Under the pieces are notes generated by a model that saw only the letters and a program-made list of their open reading frames with translations, made no database searches and was not told the origin of the DNA. A program made the position numbers and the translations under genes. This document shows, one piece after another, positions 35,425 to 47,472 of a DNA stretch of 64,000 nt; positions within the stretch are counted from its first letter, which is position 1; every line of letters starts with the position of its first letter. The DNA comes from Macrocystis pyrifera (lineage: Eukaryota; Sar; Phaeophyceae; Laminariales; Laminariaceae), in assembly GCA_031763025.1 (NCBI GenBank), contig JASSKH010000020.1, forward strand, positions 1,302,001 to 1,366,000. The letters are read 5' to 3'.

Positions 35425-38400
35425 GTCTAATGGAAGGTGATATATTGCACATTCAACGTGTTCCACAAGTTTAGTTTTCTATTAACGAATTGCGAATCTT
35501 CGAGGATGCTGGAACTGATCACGATGCCGAAATGTTGAAACCCGCAAGCTCTAGTACAGAACTCGCCTACGGCTGGGGGTTGTGAAGCCTGACGCTTGCA
35601 ACGAATAAAACAACTGGAAGGACACAGGGTGCCCCGGTATTGCAGATATCGTATTTCTACTATATTCCAGCAGCAGTAATGTGACAGAACGCCGCCGCTT
35701 CGACTGCCGGCCTCTCTGCATGAATATCGTTTCTAAACCTTTTTTGGTTCATGCCCGAAGTCCACCTATTGGACAACAGGGTTCTTGTTCCTTACACCAA
35801 TTAGCTAGTCGCTAGCTCCTCGATCTTCATGAAGGGGGCCCGAGCTCTTCTTCTGTTTAGTATACTTCAAAAGTAATTGATTCATATCGTTATTCGACGT
35901 CACGCGTTCACACTTCGCTCACTACTCCTGTAAGTTATCTTGTGTAGGACGGCGGCCGTGTAAGCCTGTTACGCATCGATGTACATATACATCGACAACA
36001 CCAACTTGCTTGGAGACACTGTAGGTGTACATCTTATCCATTCTATTCCTCAGAAGATGCTGCCATAGATAAATATTGTCACCGTATCGGAATCTACGCA
36101 CTTCTTGATATTGATGAATATCCAGGTGATCGTCGTCCTGCCTAAGGGCCAATGAACCCAACCGGGCAGCGCTGGAGCTGGTGGCATATTTGGGCAGCCC
36201 GTGGTGGTCCATCACCAAACTTCCTCGTTGCCTGATCAGCATACCTTTGAATACCGAGCAATAGCTTGGCGATAATATGTATTTTATATATATTCAACGC
36301 TCGTCGAAAAGGTTTGTTCGTCTACAAGCACAAGGCCTGCGTCATAGAGAGTGGCGATACCGCAAGAGTCGCCGCTCGACATATCCATAAGGGCAAGCCG
36401 CAGTTTACGCTGAATTTTTCAGCAGCCGGCGGTGCAACCTACACAGTGGAAAAAACACCGTACACTATACATCGGCACAATACTTACAACGCTCCACTTT
36501 ATATTCAGGACCATGCCACTGATCGATAGATTCGCGTACCTGTTGAAGCAAGCACTCTCGCACATACACTCATACATACATATGTTCCGTGATGCATGGC
36601 ACCGAGTACGACATTGGACGGGAGGGGGCTCGGTTGAGTTGAAAGATACTTGTATCCTCGTCTGGATGCTACAGGTGTTTACAGGCAAACGGCTGCACGC
36701 AATAGGTGGTATGCCGCCAAAATAATCGGATTTGTACAACTGTTTGTGCTGCCGCGGTGGTGTCAAGAGCAAACTGCCGCTTTTGTGTTACAGCATTGGT
36801 CTGCTATACGTTTGGGTTGGCGTCGACGCATAAACGCAGACGGCAACCACCTTGTTGCAGTTTTGTACGTTAGTCGAAAGCAAGGGCCCGAACAGTCGTC
36901 GATAGCAGAGCATCTTTATAAGTCACGCAACGTGGAAACAAGGGGAGACTATGCAGGACAACGGCACATATCGCTAATTCATGTCGACACGGCATATTCG
37001 TGCGTCATGCCTTCGTTGTTTATGTGGTAAAAAGGACAAGAATGTGAAGGCGTGGGTTTTGACCTTTGAAGTAACCGCACTACGTATCCGCTTGTGCACG
37101 ATTGAGTCATGGGTGCACGGCTAGGGCTTAGGAAGAGCTAGATATTGACTAGAAACGAAGAGAATATAGTACGGCGCAATTGTCAGAGCGCTCGTCATTA
37201 CGATCCGACGAAGTGCACGATGTTAGGCGAACAGGGTCAAAGAAAAGCGTACCTCGGGTTCGTGTGCAGCCACGAAACGCCTAACACTCACGTAGAGCTC
37301 CAACCCTTGCCCGGGCAGATCTCTAAACGTGTAATTACGCAGTTCGAGTAATATGGAGTGTTCCAGTTGATCGGAGGAAGAGGATGACAGACTGGAAATA
37401 ACGGTCCTAATGTGACTTATCACCGTGAAAACAAAACTGACGTGGCGGAGAGTTTAGTCATGTGTCGCCGTAAGTGTGTTTCACGAAGTTCTGCGGGTCA
37501 ACTGTTACCAACACAGTCACTGAGTAGGTTTTCGATTTACTTATCGTACTATGAATGATTTTTATGTCGAGTCTTCTTATCTATATATAACGATCTTGTA
37601 CAATTGCCCTGATTTACGCGATCGCGCTTGCTGCTTGTCACGGTGTTTGCTGTTGAGGATAAGCTGCAGTGTTTACCTTTTGGTCACTTTTGTTCTGTCG
37701 TTCTAGACCCGGGATACGTCTCGCTGAGACGGAATATTCAGCATATGATTACCCCGCTGGGTGTCGCGAAGTTGAGGCAATGAAACACTTTAGATACATG
37801 AAAACATCAACCACGCGGCAGCCACGTGCCTTGTTAGCACAGCCAAACGTGAGACCTGGTAGACCCTCTGACAGCACTGATGTGCTTAGTCTATATGTCT
37901 AGAAGACTAATTCCATGTATTCAGCACGCCAAGGCTCAGCAGAGGATGTTAATGATAGAGTCGTCAGAGCCTACCAATGTAGGTACTGTGAGGAGTGACT
38001 TCGTTGTGGGCGGTCGTCTCCTGCAAAACGCAATGATCTACGAGGATGTCGTCCAGTGTCGCAACGCCTAAACTTGAAGGTAAGTTGTCGTGACATTCAT
38101 TCGACGGGGGAAGTTGCAGCTGACAAAAATCAAGCTGCTCGCTCGAGGTACTCACTATCTCCCCAAACATATGCGTTTTCATGCAAAATACACGCTTACG
38201 CCAATCAGCAATCCTATGACCTATGTTGGTACCGAAGACGGGTTTTAAAAACAACTGCTGTAGTGTAGATACCTCCTCAGTGGAGAGGGCATCACGGTCA
38301 CAACCAGACTTCGACTGTAAATATATCTGTACATTGGAACGCGACCCGTAATATGTGCAACGCATAAGGCTGCGCTGACATCTCCAAACGGTTATTCTCA

Positions 38401-40371
38401 GCGCGTACATTCCGGTCCTGTATTCCATGTTCCAGAAGAGTTTTTTATTTTGGAATATACCAAAACCATGCTATATACTAAAGATGGGTTTCGCCCTCGG
38501 TCGTGGAGATGTAAACTGCCAAAAGACATTCCGTGTCTCAGTAGCTGTGCTCGCCCACTCCATCACTAGTGCTAGGAACGTCTGTGTACACGCAATCTAC
38601 TAAGCCACGACAGTAACATTTCATCGGGTTTTACTGTTCAGAAATGACATAAAAATCAGCCGTGGCATCACACGCCGGACAATCCAACGACACAGTGTAA
38701 AAGTAGCACAATATGGTATAGTGGATGAGTATGCTGTCGATCTCGGAATTCGATTCGTACATCTATCGATACTTGTCGTCGGTAACGTACACCATGGAAA
38801 GTATAGACGTCTCCCGCCAACGCGTTGTTCAGGCAGTAGTCTTCGGTTTTCCCTCGATGAAGGCTATAATCGCTGATAGTGGTTGTCGATGCAAGACCAG
38901 TACAACCTATTGCGGTCGACATTGGCTATCGAGAGATGGCTCACACTCAGACAGCTTGGGGTGGCTCACAAGTATCGCAAGTCAAGAGCTATTGCGTACA
39001 ATGGGCACTGATAAAAATCGAGAGAAATGCGAATTACAAGTATATTGTATGTTGGGAGCCAACACCTCTTCCTACGCGCTGTCTTACGGTATGTGATAAA
39101 AGCAGCGTCGAGCGCGTGTGATATCACGATCGACAGTAAAAAGTGTGTAAGACACATTGAAAAACTCTATAGGATCCTGTCCTGTTACACAACCTGGTAT
39201 ACATCAACCTTAAAATATATAAGCAAAGGAGGGGCATGATGTCATCGCCATTCAACTTATCCATTCACACCTCTCCACCCACACCCCTGAGCTTCGCAAG
39301 AGACCGACGCCATGACCCCCAAAATACCTGGCTAGATGGATGGGCCAAGTTCAACAACAAATCAAGAAGTGTAAATGTTACGTCATAGTCTGTGACGCCC
39401 AGTGTAACCCACAGCCCTGGAAGGACTTTCCTACGACAAACTAGAAAAGCCAACGCATGTGACAGAAACAATATCCACGCCCAAAACCCCAAGGTATCAA
39501 TATTAATATTGATGAGGTACAGAATGCCTTAACAATAACCTGACAAGCATGCAGCAATCGCGTTTCGACGACGACACTTTGCCGTCGATGTACTACGCTG
39601 GCAACATCAAATCACATAGCGCACAAAACCGACATTGCGTCCGAACACAGACGAATGAAAAACTTAAGCATGGTGCAACCGTACGATATATCAATATATT
39701 CGTATGTAACATGAACAATATTCGAACGTATGAGACTGATTCGGTGTGATATTTTCCTAGTTCGCTAAATAACCAGGTCCTCATAATCAGAAAATGAAAT
39801 AAAACGTACGTCGGAGAAAACATAAAAAGTACCGTATCACAGGTGTTGTAGATCAGATGTTCACTCATTACGTGGTCTAGAGTATACAGTTAAACGTCAG
39901 GATACTCTGAGCCCACAAAGAAAATCAGCACATATTTACGCACGTAGAAATATACTACACCAAGCATATCCCATTTTATAGCATTAGCTTGCTGTGTTGG
40001 CAAAAATCCAGTAACCTCCTGAGTACCTGGTCTTCTTGCCGCCAATGTCCAACTCACTCAATGCATGTCACAGAAACACTATTTTCATCGAGCTGTGCCT
40101 ATGTTTTTCGTCAACGTCTTTTCAAAACCGTTCGACGCATGCACTTCCAACGCAGTTGCCAGCCAGTTCAGCTCGATCGCCTCTCTGTGTTTTCGCAGCC
40201 CTGCTGCTGACTGGAACCCAACCACCAGGCTCGCTAGGTAGGATTCGTTGCCGCCATTCATCGCCCACAACAGCAATAGGCTCAATGTCACGCCTGTCTC
40301 CTCGCCCAACTGTCTTCGAATCTGACATTATATCTCGACAAAGCGTCGGCGTTTTAGTTGCTCTTGGTGTA
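35425..40371. other. No gene recognised
   Basis: Open frames of 60-154 codons are scattered on both strands (for example 36650-37030 on +, 37964-38428 on -, 38725-39096 on +). None has a recognisable motif or good splice sites. No major repeat is seen. Confidence 0.4.
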
Positions 40372-40484
40372 ACTACTACGGGGGTCCATAGTTAACAGGA
40401 CCTATGGTGTACATAAAAACCTATATATTTGAATATTTTTACTAACAAAATTTGGTCCCGTTAACTATGGACCCCCGCAATAGT
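40372..40484. mobile_element. 113-bp MITE, copy B
   Basis: The ends are actactacgggggtccatag and the complement of actattgcgggggtccatag; the arms continue through TTAACAGGACC and GGTCCCGTTAA. The centre 'tatggtgtacataaaaacctatatattt' is shared with copies C and D. Same length as the other intact copies. Confidence 0.85.
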
Positions 40485-43020
40485 CAATGTGACGGTATTC
40501 TAACGCCGCAATCCAATTTAATGTTAGCAGCATAGTAGTACATAACCTACGGCAACAACCGCAACCCATCGACATAGCAGTCCGAGAACAAGTCATCCTC
40601 CCTGACGAGTGTTTTGCGCATTCAGTATTGTGCCGACATTCTTTTTGCTTGCATCAACCTACTCATTTCGCCACTACAAGCTCAATATCGATTGACTTTA
40701 CAGCAGCAGGTAGGCGCAACGTCTTGTCATTTCCCAGGTATCTCCCGCAAGTCTAATTAGGCAATACCGCCGATGATGTATCAACTCAACTTTATCTGTC
40801 GAGCAAGTGCACTTCCATTTTCTTCGACCACCCCTTCCCCCTCAACCTAAATTGGTGTCGTAAGAACACGTTCCGCAGCTGACACTTGCAACACAGAAAT
40901 AGCAATTTCACCCGTGGTCAACGGTATCCATGGACATGGTGCAAACTCTCATGACGGGAGATACTGGACGTCGGTCGTACCCCACTCTATCGGCGTGAAC
41001 GAAGAGCAACATCACAAGCGGAACTGTTCAGTACTATATCACGAGCTACCATACTACGACCAGCTTTGTCAGGGTTTTACTGCCCCACCACGGCGCCCTA
41101 GATTGCGTCCTACAAAACCGTGGGACTCACCGTACGTGAAACGTGGAGGCATTCCTCGAAAAACGCGCTCCTTCGTTCTGCCCTTCGGTCATCCCTAAAT
41201 TGAACCGACGACTATGCCGCAGTGCGACCAGTGGACAGAGCGGAATCACGCAGCGACTCGTTATTTCCTACGGAACGGAAAATGTAGGAAAGTCGCCCCG
41301 CCTGAAAACAGTGGTGAACGTGTTGTCGCAATATTTCCCCGTACGAGGGAGATCCCCTTGTCGACAGCTTCGACGTCGATGGCGAGGTAACCTCATGGGA
41401 TAATGGACCCGTTGAACTACATGGTGGCCGAGAGCGTCAAGCCCTGAGCGTGAGGCTTCGGGCAGTTGAGCTCAATTTAGGGCACAATGTACTTGCAGGA
41501 CCTCCGCTGCATTCGCTTGCCTGCTTCCCCTACAATCATGGTCCCATCCTGGCGATAAGTGAATAATGCGTATTGTGGCGGTAAAGCACGAGGCAACATT
41601 TCCACGAGAGTTTAGTACCGATACCGGTACTCGAACCTATGCTCATACGTACACGTACGTGAGTTTGGGCTTATATGCTGATCGACACGCCCAACGCCGA
41701 GTACGGGTAACCCCGAACGTGGCGTAAAACTGTCAAAGCCACCGCTTGTTCAGTGATATTCGCGCGGCTGGAGGCTCTATTGGCTGTAGTGCTTGCGCAG
41801 CGGGGTCGCCGGAAAGCGCCCTGACCACCACTGGGTCGCGACTATTCAGGTGCAAACAGGTGTCATGCTATTGCTCAGAGCTCTATTCTCCATCCTGGAA
41901 GATAACCCGACCGCCGGATACATGTACGTACATACTTCGTCCCTTCTTCGTATATGTACGAAGAAGAGAGCACAGTATGGCAACCCGCTGCAAACACAAT
42001 GAAAATTGAACGCAAACGAAAAATATAAAAAACCATAGAAAATATCCGTCTCCTCTGATGTAAGCATGCACTTCCCGCTTGATTGAAACACCTTGCGTGT
42101 GTCAAAATGTTTATCAAACAGCAGAAACTCTCTCCCGCCCCCTCACTACCACCTTACTACCGGTTTGGTCCGGGCACAGCTTTGTTTTGGCGGCAGTGAG
42201 CACCGTCGCGTGCCTCGCGTGAACTCCGATGCTCACACTGGCTCGACCAGCACGACATTGTTGGTGTTCAGACTGCGATCTTCTCTCTCCGTAACTAATC
42301 ATGGCCGCAACAACAAGATCCTCTAGCTTGTTTTTTCGGAAACCACAACGACCTTTATAGATACGTGAATTTTGTTTTCAACCTCACATCAGCAGGCCAG
42401 ATAGAGCCCTCTTTCATGCTTTTCATGTCGTGATGCACACGCGAGGTCTTGTCACGAAAACGGCAACCGCGCTCCGTCTGCCCTTCCCTCTACCCTCCAG
42501 CATCTGCTGACATCCGCAAAGGTGCCGCGCTCAACCACGGTGCAGTGCTCTGGGTACAAGAACGCATACAAGACAAGAAAAAAATACGGGATGCTCTAAA
42601 TGGCCAGTAACAGAAGAAGGTGGTGTCCAAGTGGGAGCTCTGAGATACCAGGGATGTACCAACCGGAGACGCCCATAAAAAATAGGAAATAAAGTAAATC
42701 CATTACGACGTCGGCGCAAGAAAACGAATCCCCCACAACACTACACCCACACCGCTAAAACCAGAAGACAGTGCCCCAAGCATCGTGGAGTCTTGGTTGT
42801 GTTGTGAAGGCGTTTGTGTTATGTTATGTAACCGCCACAACAAAATCATGTAATGAGCAACGGTCGAGTACGTGCGCGGGTTTCGACGAGGTACGACAAA
42901 ATCGAGTTGATTTTTACACCTTCACGCAGCTCCCCTGACGGAACACTCACCCTACACTAATATGTGATGCTGACCCTCGTCTCTCGTGCGGGTATGATTA
43001 TGCCGTACTTTGCCGTGCCT
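40485..43020. other. No gene recognised
   Basis: Short frames only. An inverted repeat 'cttcttcgtatatgtacgaagaag' lies at about 41947-41970. Nothing else is supported. Confidence 0.4.
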
Positions 43021-43400
43021 ACTGCTTGAGAGATGAATGGAGTCCATGTTCATGATTTCCTCCCGCCTTGGTCCACTTCTTCTGTAGAGACGAACCATGT
43101 GGACGATTTCCGCTCGCCTCCGTGTACTTCTGTGGAGACGAGTAGAGTGCATTCTGATGATTTCTTCCCGCCCTCGCCTACTACGATAGAGACGAATGAA
43201 GTTGAGTGCATTGCAATGATTTCCTCCGGCCTCCGCCTATTGTTGTAAATGTAAATAATGGAGTGCATGTTGACAATATTCTCCCCCCGCTATGTACTAC
43301 TGTGGGGGCGAATGGAGTTCGTGTTGATGATTGCTTCTCGTCCCCACCTGGAGGACGAGTAGAGCTGAATAGAGTACATGTGGATGACTTTCTGGCACCC
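43020..43400. repeat. Minisatellite, unit about 58 bp, open in frame
   Basis: About seven degenerate units of 'gagacgaatggagtgcatgttgatgatttcctcccgcc' followed by a short 'tccgcctactactgt'. On + the units translate to repeated NGVHVDDFLPP-like phrases (71 and 80 codons in two frames). On - they are also open. It may be a repeat-containing exon, but no splice sites or start context support expression. Confidence 0.6.
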
Positions 43401-44660
43401 CTGTTACTAGTACGACTAGATGTATACATAAACAGAGAAGGGTTATGACCCGCCTCCGCGTACAAGAAAATATGTCATGACCTAACCCCAGGATGAGGTT
43501 CCTCGATGCATAATATAGAACAGTGTGCAGAACCTCGAATACCGTGCTTTCCTCCCTATAAACTCTACCGGGGCGGCCTTGGGCGTGCGTGATGTACTGC
43601 TTGCTGCTGCAGCCGCGTACCACGGATGCTGTGCTGTTCTGCCGTTGCTGTTCACGCAGCTCCCTTCATGTAGTATGCCAGTCTGCGATATGTTATGTGG
43701 CTTAAGCCCATCGCAAGGGGCTGCGCCTGCTGCCTTATAACGAAAAAATAGATATTGGGGATCTAATGTCGTACCTGGAGCATTGATGTGGCATTTCGCG
43801 TACTCTCGGAGGCGTTCGCCATAGGGGACATAATATTGTTCTCGAGAAGCTTTGCCGTCGTTCCGGCCCAGCTCTACTCTCTACCGTCTCGTCTGTTCTG
43901 CCGATACGACCGACGTACTGGAGAAAATCGCCAGCTGGCTTCACCCTAGGCCAGCATTTCACTGGAAGATGGCTGACACGACCGGTCGAAATGAGAAACG
44001 AACTCACACCGAAGAGTTGGAGGAGTGGACGGGTCTGAAGACGGGAAGAAAAATGGCCCAAAGCGTGCATGTCGATATTGCGTGACTTCGAGCACAATGC
44101 TACACTGGAGAGACGGAGCAGCAAGCATCTACTTCGAGCTTTAACTCATGTGAAGCTCCAGGCAGCAATCGTCGCCGGAAGCAATAAATAGAATGAAGTG
44201 ACGCTGTCGGAAAGTGCTGACGCTGTCGGAAAGTGCTGACTGCTGTGTGTTGTTAATGAGTGCCTCGAGTATAACCGGAACAGGTACGTACGTACCTGGT
44301 ACATGATGCCTGGCACCTCTGTACATACATATATATAAAGACCGCTGAAATATTAATTTTCTTCCCCAAACGATCATTATATATGCGGACAGGATGTGTG
44401 GTGCAGAAGGTTATACTGAACATAAAACAAAACTTGATGACTTGTTTTATATACGTATGTATGATATGACCCCAGTGAAAGGCAATGTGATACCACAGCA
44501 GTATGACAAGAGTAGCAGCAGCACTGCTGTAGACCAGCATGTTGCTACTGCGCCTTGTACTACTGTGCCTGGTATATATACCAAGTAAATATACATACAT
44601 ACCAGGTACAATATACCAGGATCATATAATGTACCAGGATGGTCTGTCGACTTCCACTGC
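43401..44660. other. No gene firmly recognised
   Basis: Opposing frames at 43735-44124 (-) and 43852-44085 (+) have coding-like composition but no known motif. A perfect 24-base duplication 'gacgctgtcggaaagtgct' occurs at about 44200-44240. Confidence 0.35.
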
Positions 44661-44718
44661 AGGGGACCATGGTAAACAGGATTAAATATTGTTCGTCAAA
44701 ATAAAGTATTACGGGGGG
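44661..44718. mobile_element. MITE fragment, copy F, rearranged
   Basis: Contains 'ggggaccatggtaaacaggatt' (internal arm of the 113-bp MITE) and, 25 bases on, 'gtattacgggggggg' (its terminal sequence) in the same direction instead of inverted. This indicates a truncated or rearranged copy. Confidence 0.45.
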
Positions 44719-44725
44719 GGCTTCG

Positions 44726-44752
44726 CCGCGGCGGGCTGACGCCCGCCTGCGT
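44726..44752. repeat. GC-rich hairpin beside MITE fragment
   Basis: 'gcgggc' tgac 'gcccgc' forms a perfect 6-bp stem with a 4-base loop, within a sharply GC-rich island (cttcgccgcggcgggctgacgcccgcc) in otherwise AT-richer sequence. Confidence 0.5.
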
Positions 44753-45339
44753 CTCCGCGCATGCCCGTATTGGTTAAGGGCGCACCGGTATACAACTCGA
44801 GATTGTTAGTGCGACAGTACTTCACTAAAAAACACAAGGTTGAACAACGGGAAAAATCCTGAGGAAAGCTCTGCAAATTTCAAGTCCTAATTGACAGTGC
44901 TTCACGAGATACGGCCTTCGATTCGGATGGTTGACCAATTTTTCGGCTTGAGCTCGTACGTACGAGACGCTCCGCGTTCGTACTGCATATTCCGCATGCA
45001 CATAGATACAAAAACAATTACTATTAGATGGGCAGCAGTCGATCGATCTTAATCGTCAGTACAAAGCGCCGGCGATAACGTTAGTGCAGCAAACGCACAG
45101 CAGCAAGCTCCAGCAGCACACCACATAGCATAGAGGTACATATCATAAGAATACTACGCTGGCACGAAACCTCGGCCGGGACACTAAAAAAGCCTATTTC
45201 GAGACGGTATTCGGACAGCTTTCGAAGCGGATCGGTTCTCATTCCAGCTTCAATGGGGAGACACATTACCGAGAGGGGTTGACTTGCATGTTTACCATGC
45301 TCACAGGGTTTTTACCAGCAAAAATATACTTGAGGCATA

Positions 45340-45500
45340 GCAGCAACAGCAGCAGCTGCAGCGACAGCCGCAGAGCAGAGCAGGACAGTATCTGTACATA
45401 TATAGTAGTAGTAGCCCACCGGGGCAGCGAATGAGCACAACGGCAGCAGCAGCAGCAAAAAAGCAGCAGCAGCAACAGCACCAGCACCAGCAGTGCATCA
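45340..45500. repeat. CAG-rich trinucleotide tract
   Basis: Repeated cagcag and cagcaa triplets at 45340-45385 and 45440-45495. The minus strand reads poly-Cys/Ala/Leu in a 244-codon frame (45301-46035), which the tract explains. Confidence 0.8.
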
Positions 45501-45939
45501 TGCAGGCCCGAGGTTGCCCTTGGCACAACAGTAGGTGAAGAGGACCCCGATGGCGCACGACGAGGAAGCAGCACGACAGCACGACGCCGTCGTCGTACCT
45601 CGTCGTAACAGGCATATGTTGTTCAATTTTTTGCTTGGCGGTTACACGATAAACAAACTCCTTCACAACACAACCGAAACTCCAAGCCCCATATGATACT
45701 GATACACTACCAGTGCCCAATGGCAATAACGGGTACTCGCCAGATTGCCATTGCTGGTGTCTAATGGGAATTACTATATTGTTATTCCCACTGATGGCAA
45801 TGGGAATGACTATATAGTTTTTCCCATTGATGGCAATCATTGCCATCGCTGCTGCGAGCTGCGTGTAGACCCAAAAGAAAGTCTTAGACACGGTCGGTAT
45901 CTCCAGTGCCCACCTCATTATTTGGTAAATGGGTGGAAG

Positions 45940-47345
45940 CTCCATTCGACTTCCAAAACTTCCATTTGGAAGTAGAAAAACGTCGGAAAACTTTCTTTTT
46001 GACCATTTGGAAGTCAAAATGGAAGTGGAAGTCAAAATGTAAGTCGGGTGGAAGCTTCCAAATGGAAGTATTTAACTTCCAAATTAACTTTCAAGAGAAA
46101 GCTGTGGAACTTCAAAATGGAAGTTGAGGAATTTGTGGAAGTCCAAGTGAAAGGTTTGGAAGTCAAAAAGGAAGGTTTCGATTTGCTGGCGAAGCTTCCA
46201 TTTTGACTTCCAAAACTTCCATTGGACTTTTAGAACTTCCATTTGGATGTTAGAAACTTCCATCTGGAAGTTATTTGAAGTTAAGAACTACCATTTAGAA
46301 GTCGGCAACTTCCCTTTAGAAGGCGAACACTTCCGTTTGGAAGTCAAAAACATCAATTTGGAAGTCAAAAACTTCCCTTCGAGGAAGAAAAACTAATCCG
46401 TTTAGAAGCCAAAATAGAGGTTTTAGAAGTTGAATGTAGAATAAAATTCACGTGGTAGGCTCATACCGGACTTCCAATACTTCCATTTTGACTCCCAAAC
46501 TTCTATTTTCACCTCCAAAATGAAGTACTTAGGTCAAAGTACCACATGTATATGCGTGGATAGAAGCGTCTGCAGACGTAGATGTGAGTTTTCCACCGTA
46601 ATACAAGGCAAATATATTTCTTGGGAGTTTAATGGAAGTGGATAAAAGCACGTGGAAGTACGTGAAAGTATGCTGAATTTATGCTTGCATATAGGAGTGT
46701 ATGGAAGCTTCGGCGAACGCTGATATGGTTTTCCGTGTAGGTACGGGTTGCATGTAACTTTGGAAGTTGGATAATTGGAAGAGGATGTACGCAAGTGGGA
46801 TTACGTGGAAGGTAAGCTTGAACATAGGAGTGGATCGAAGCGTCTGCAGACGTTCGTGGAAGTTTCCATTGAAATGGAAGTTAAATGGGAGACACATAAA
46901 TATCTATGCTGCAGCCATTGGAAGTATGCTGGAAGTGCGTGGGAAGTACGTGCAAATAGGTGGAAATCGCGCTTGAATATGGGGGGAGTGGTCAGAAGAT
47001 TCTGCGTACTCAGATGCGAGTTTCTTTGAAGTTAAATGTAAAATGAAAGATTTAAAGGCCAAACGAATTTTGTGGAAGTTGAATGGACGCGGATTTGAGT
47101 AGGTGGAAGTAAGTGAAAGTTGCGGTTGAAGATGGAAGTGGACAAAAGATTCTGCGGACGCCGATTGAAGTTTCCTTGAAGGTAGAAGTCAAATTAAATA
47201 TCTAGACGTGAAAGTGGAAGTGGGTGACAGAAGGTGAAAGTATATCAAGGTGTTTGGAAGCTTAGTGGAAGCTGGACGAAGCTTCCACCCGGCATGGCAG
47301 TGGAAGCTTTCACTTTGCTTCCACTGGCTTCCACTTGGGAAACTT
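45940..47345. repeat. GGAAGT / ACTTCC interspersed satellite
   Basis: About 1.4 kb built from 'ggaagtcaaaatggaagt' and its complement 'acttccattttgacttcc', with irregular spacing of 15-30 bases. Strand orientation alternates in the first half and is mostly GGAAGT in the second. No coding signal remains beyond repeat-driven short frames. Confidence 0.85.
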
Positions 47346-47472
47346 ACACTGGCTTGCACTCGTTTCTAAAATAGAAACTTTGCCGGACTGTTACGGGAAG
47401 CGACCCTATGCGCATCACGATTTTGTACACCTGTGTATTGTCCTATTATTGACTGAGACATCCTATTAATAT

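Noticed and set aside
45301..46035. 244-codon minus-strand frame
   Set aside because: The C-terminal half is poly-Cys/Ala from the CAG tract and the N-terminal half overlaps the GGAAGT satellite; no motif.
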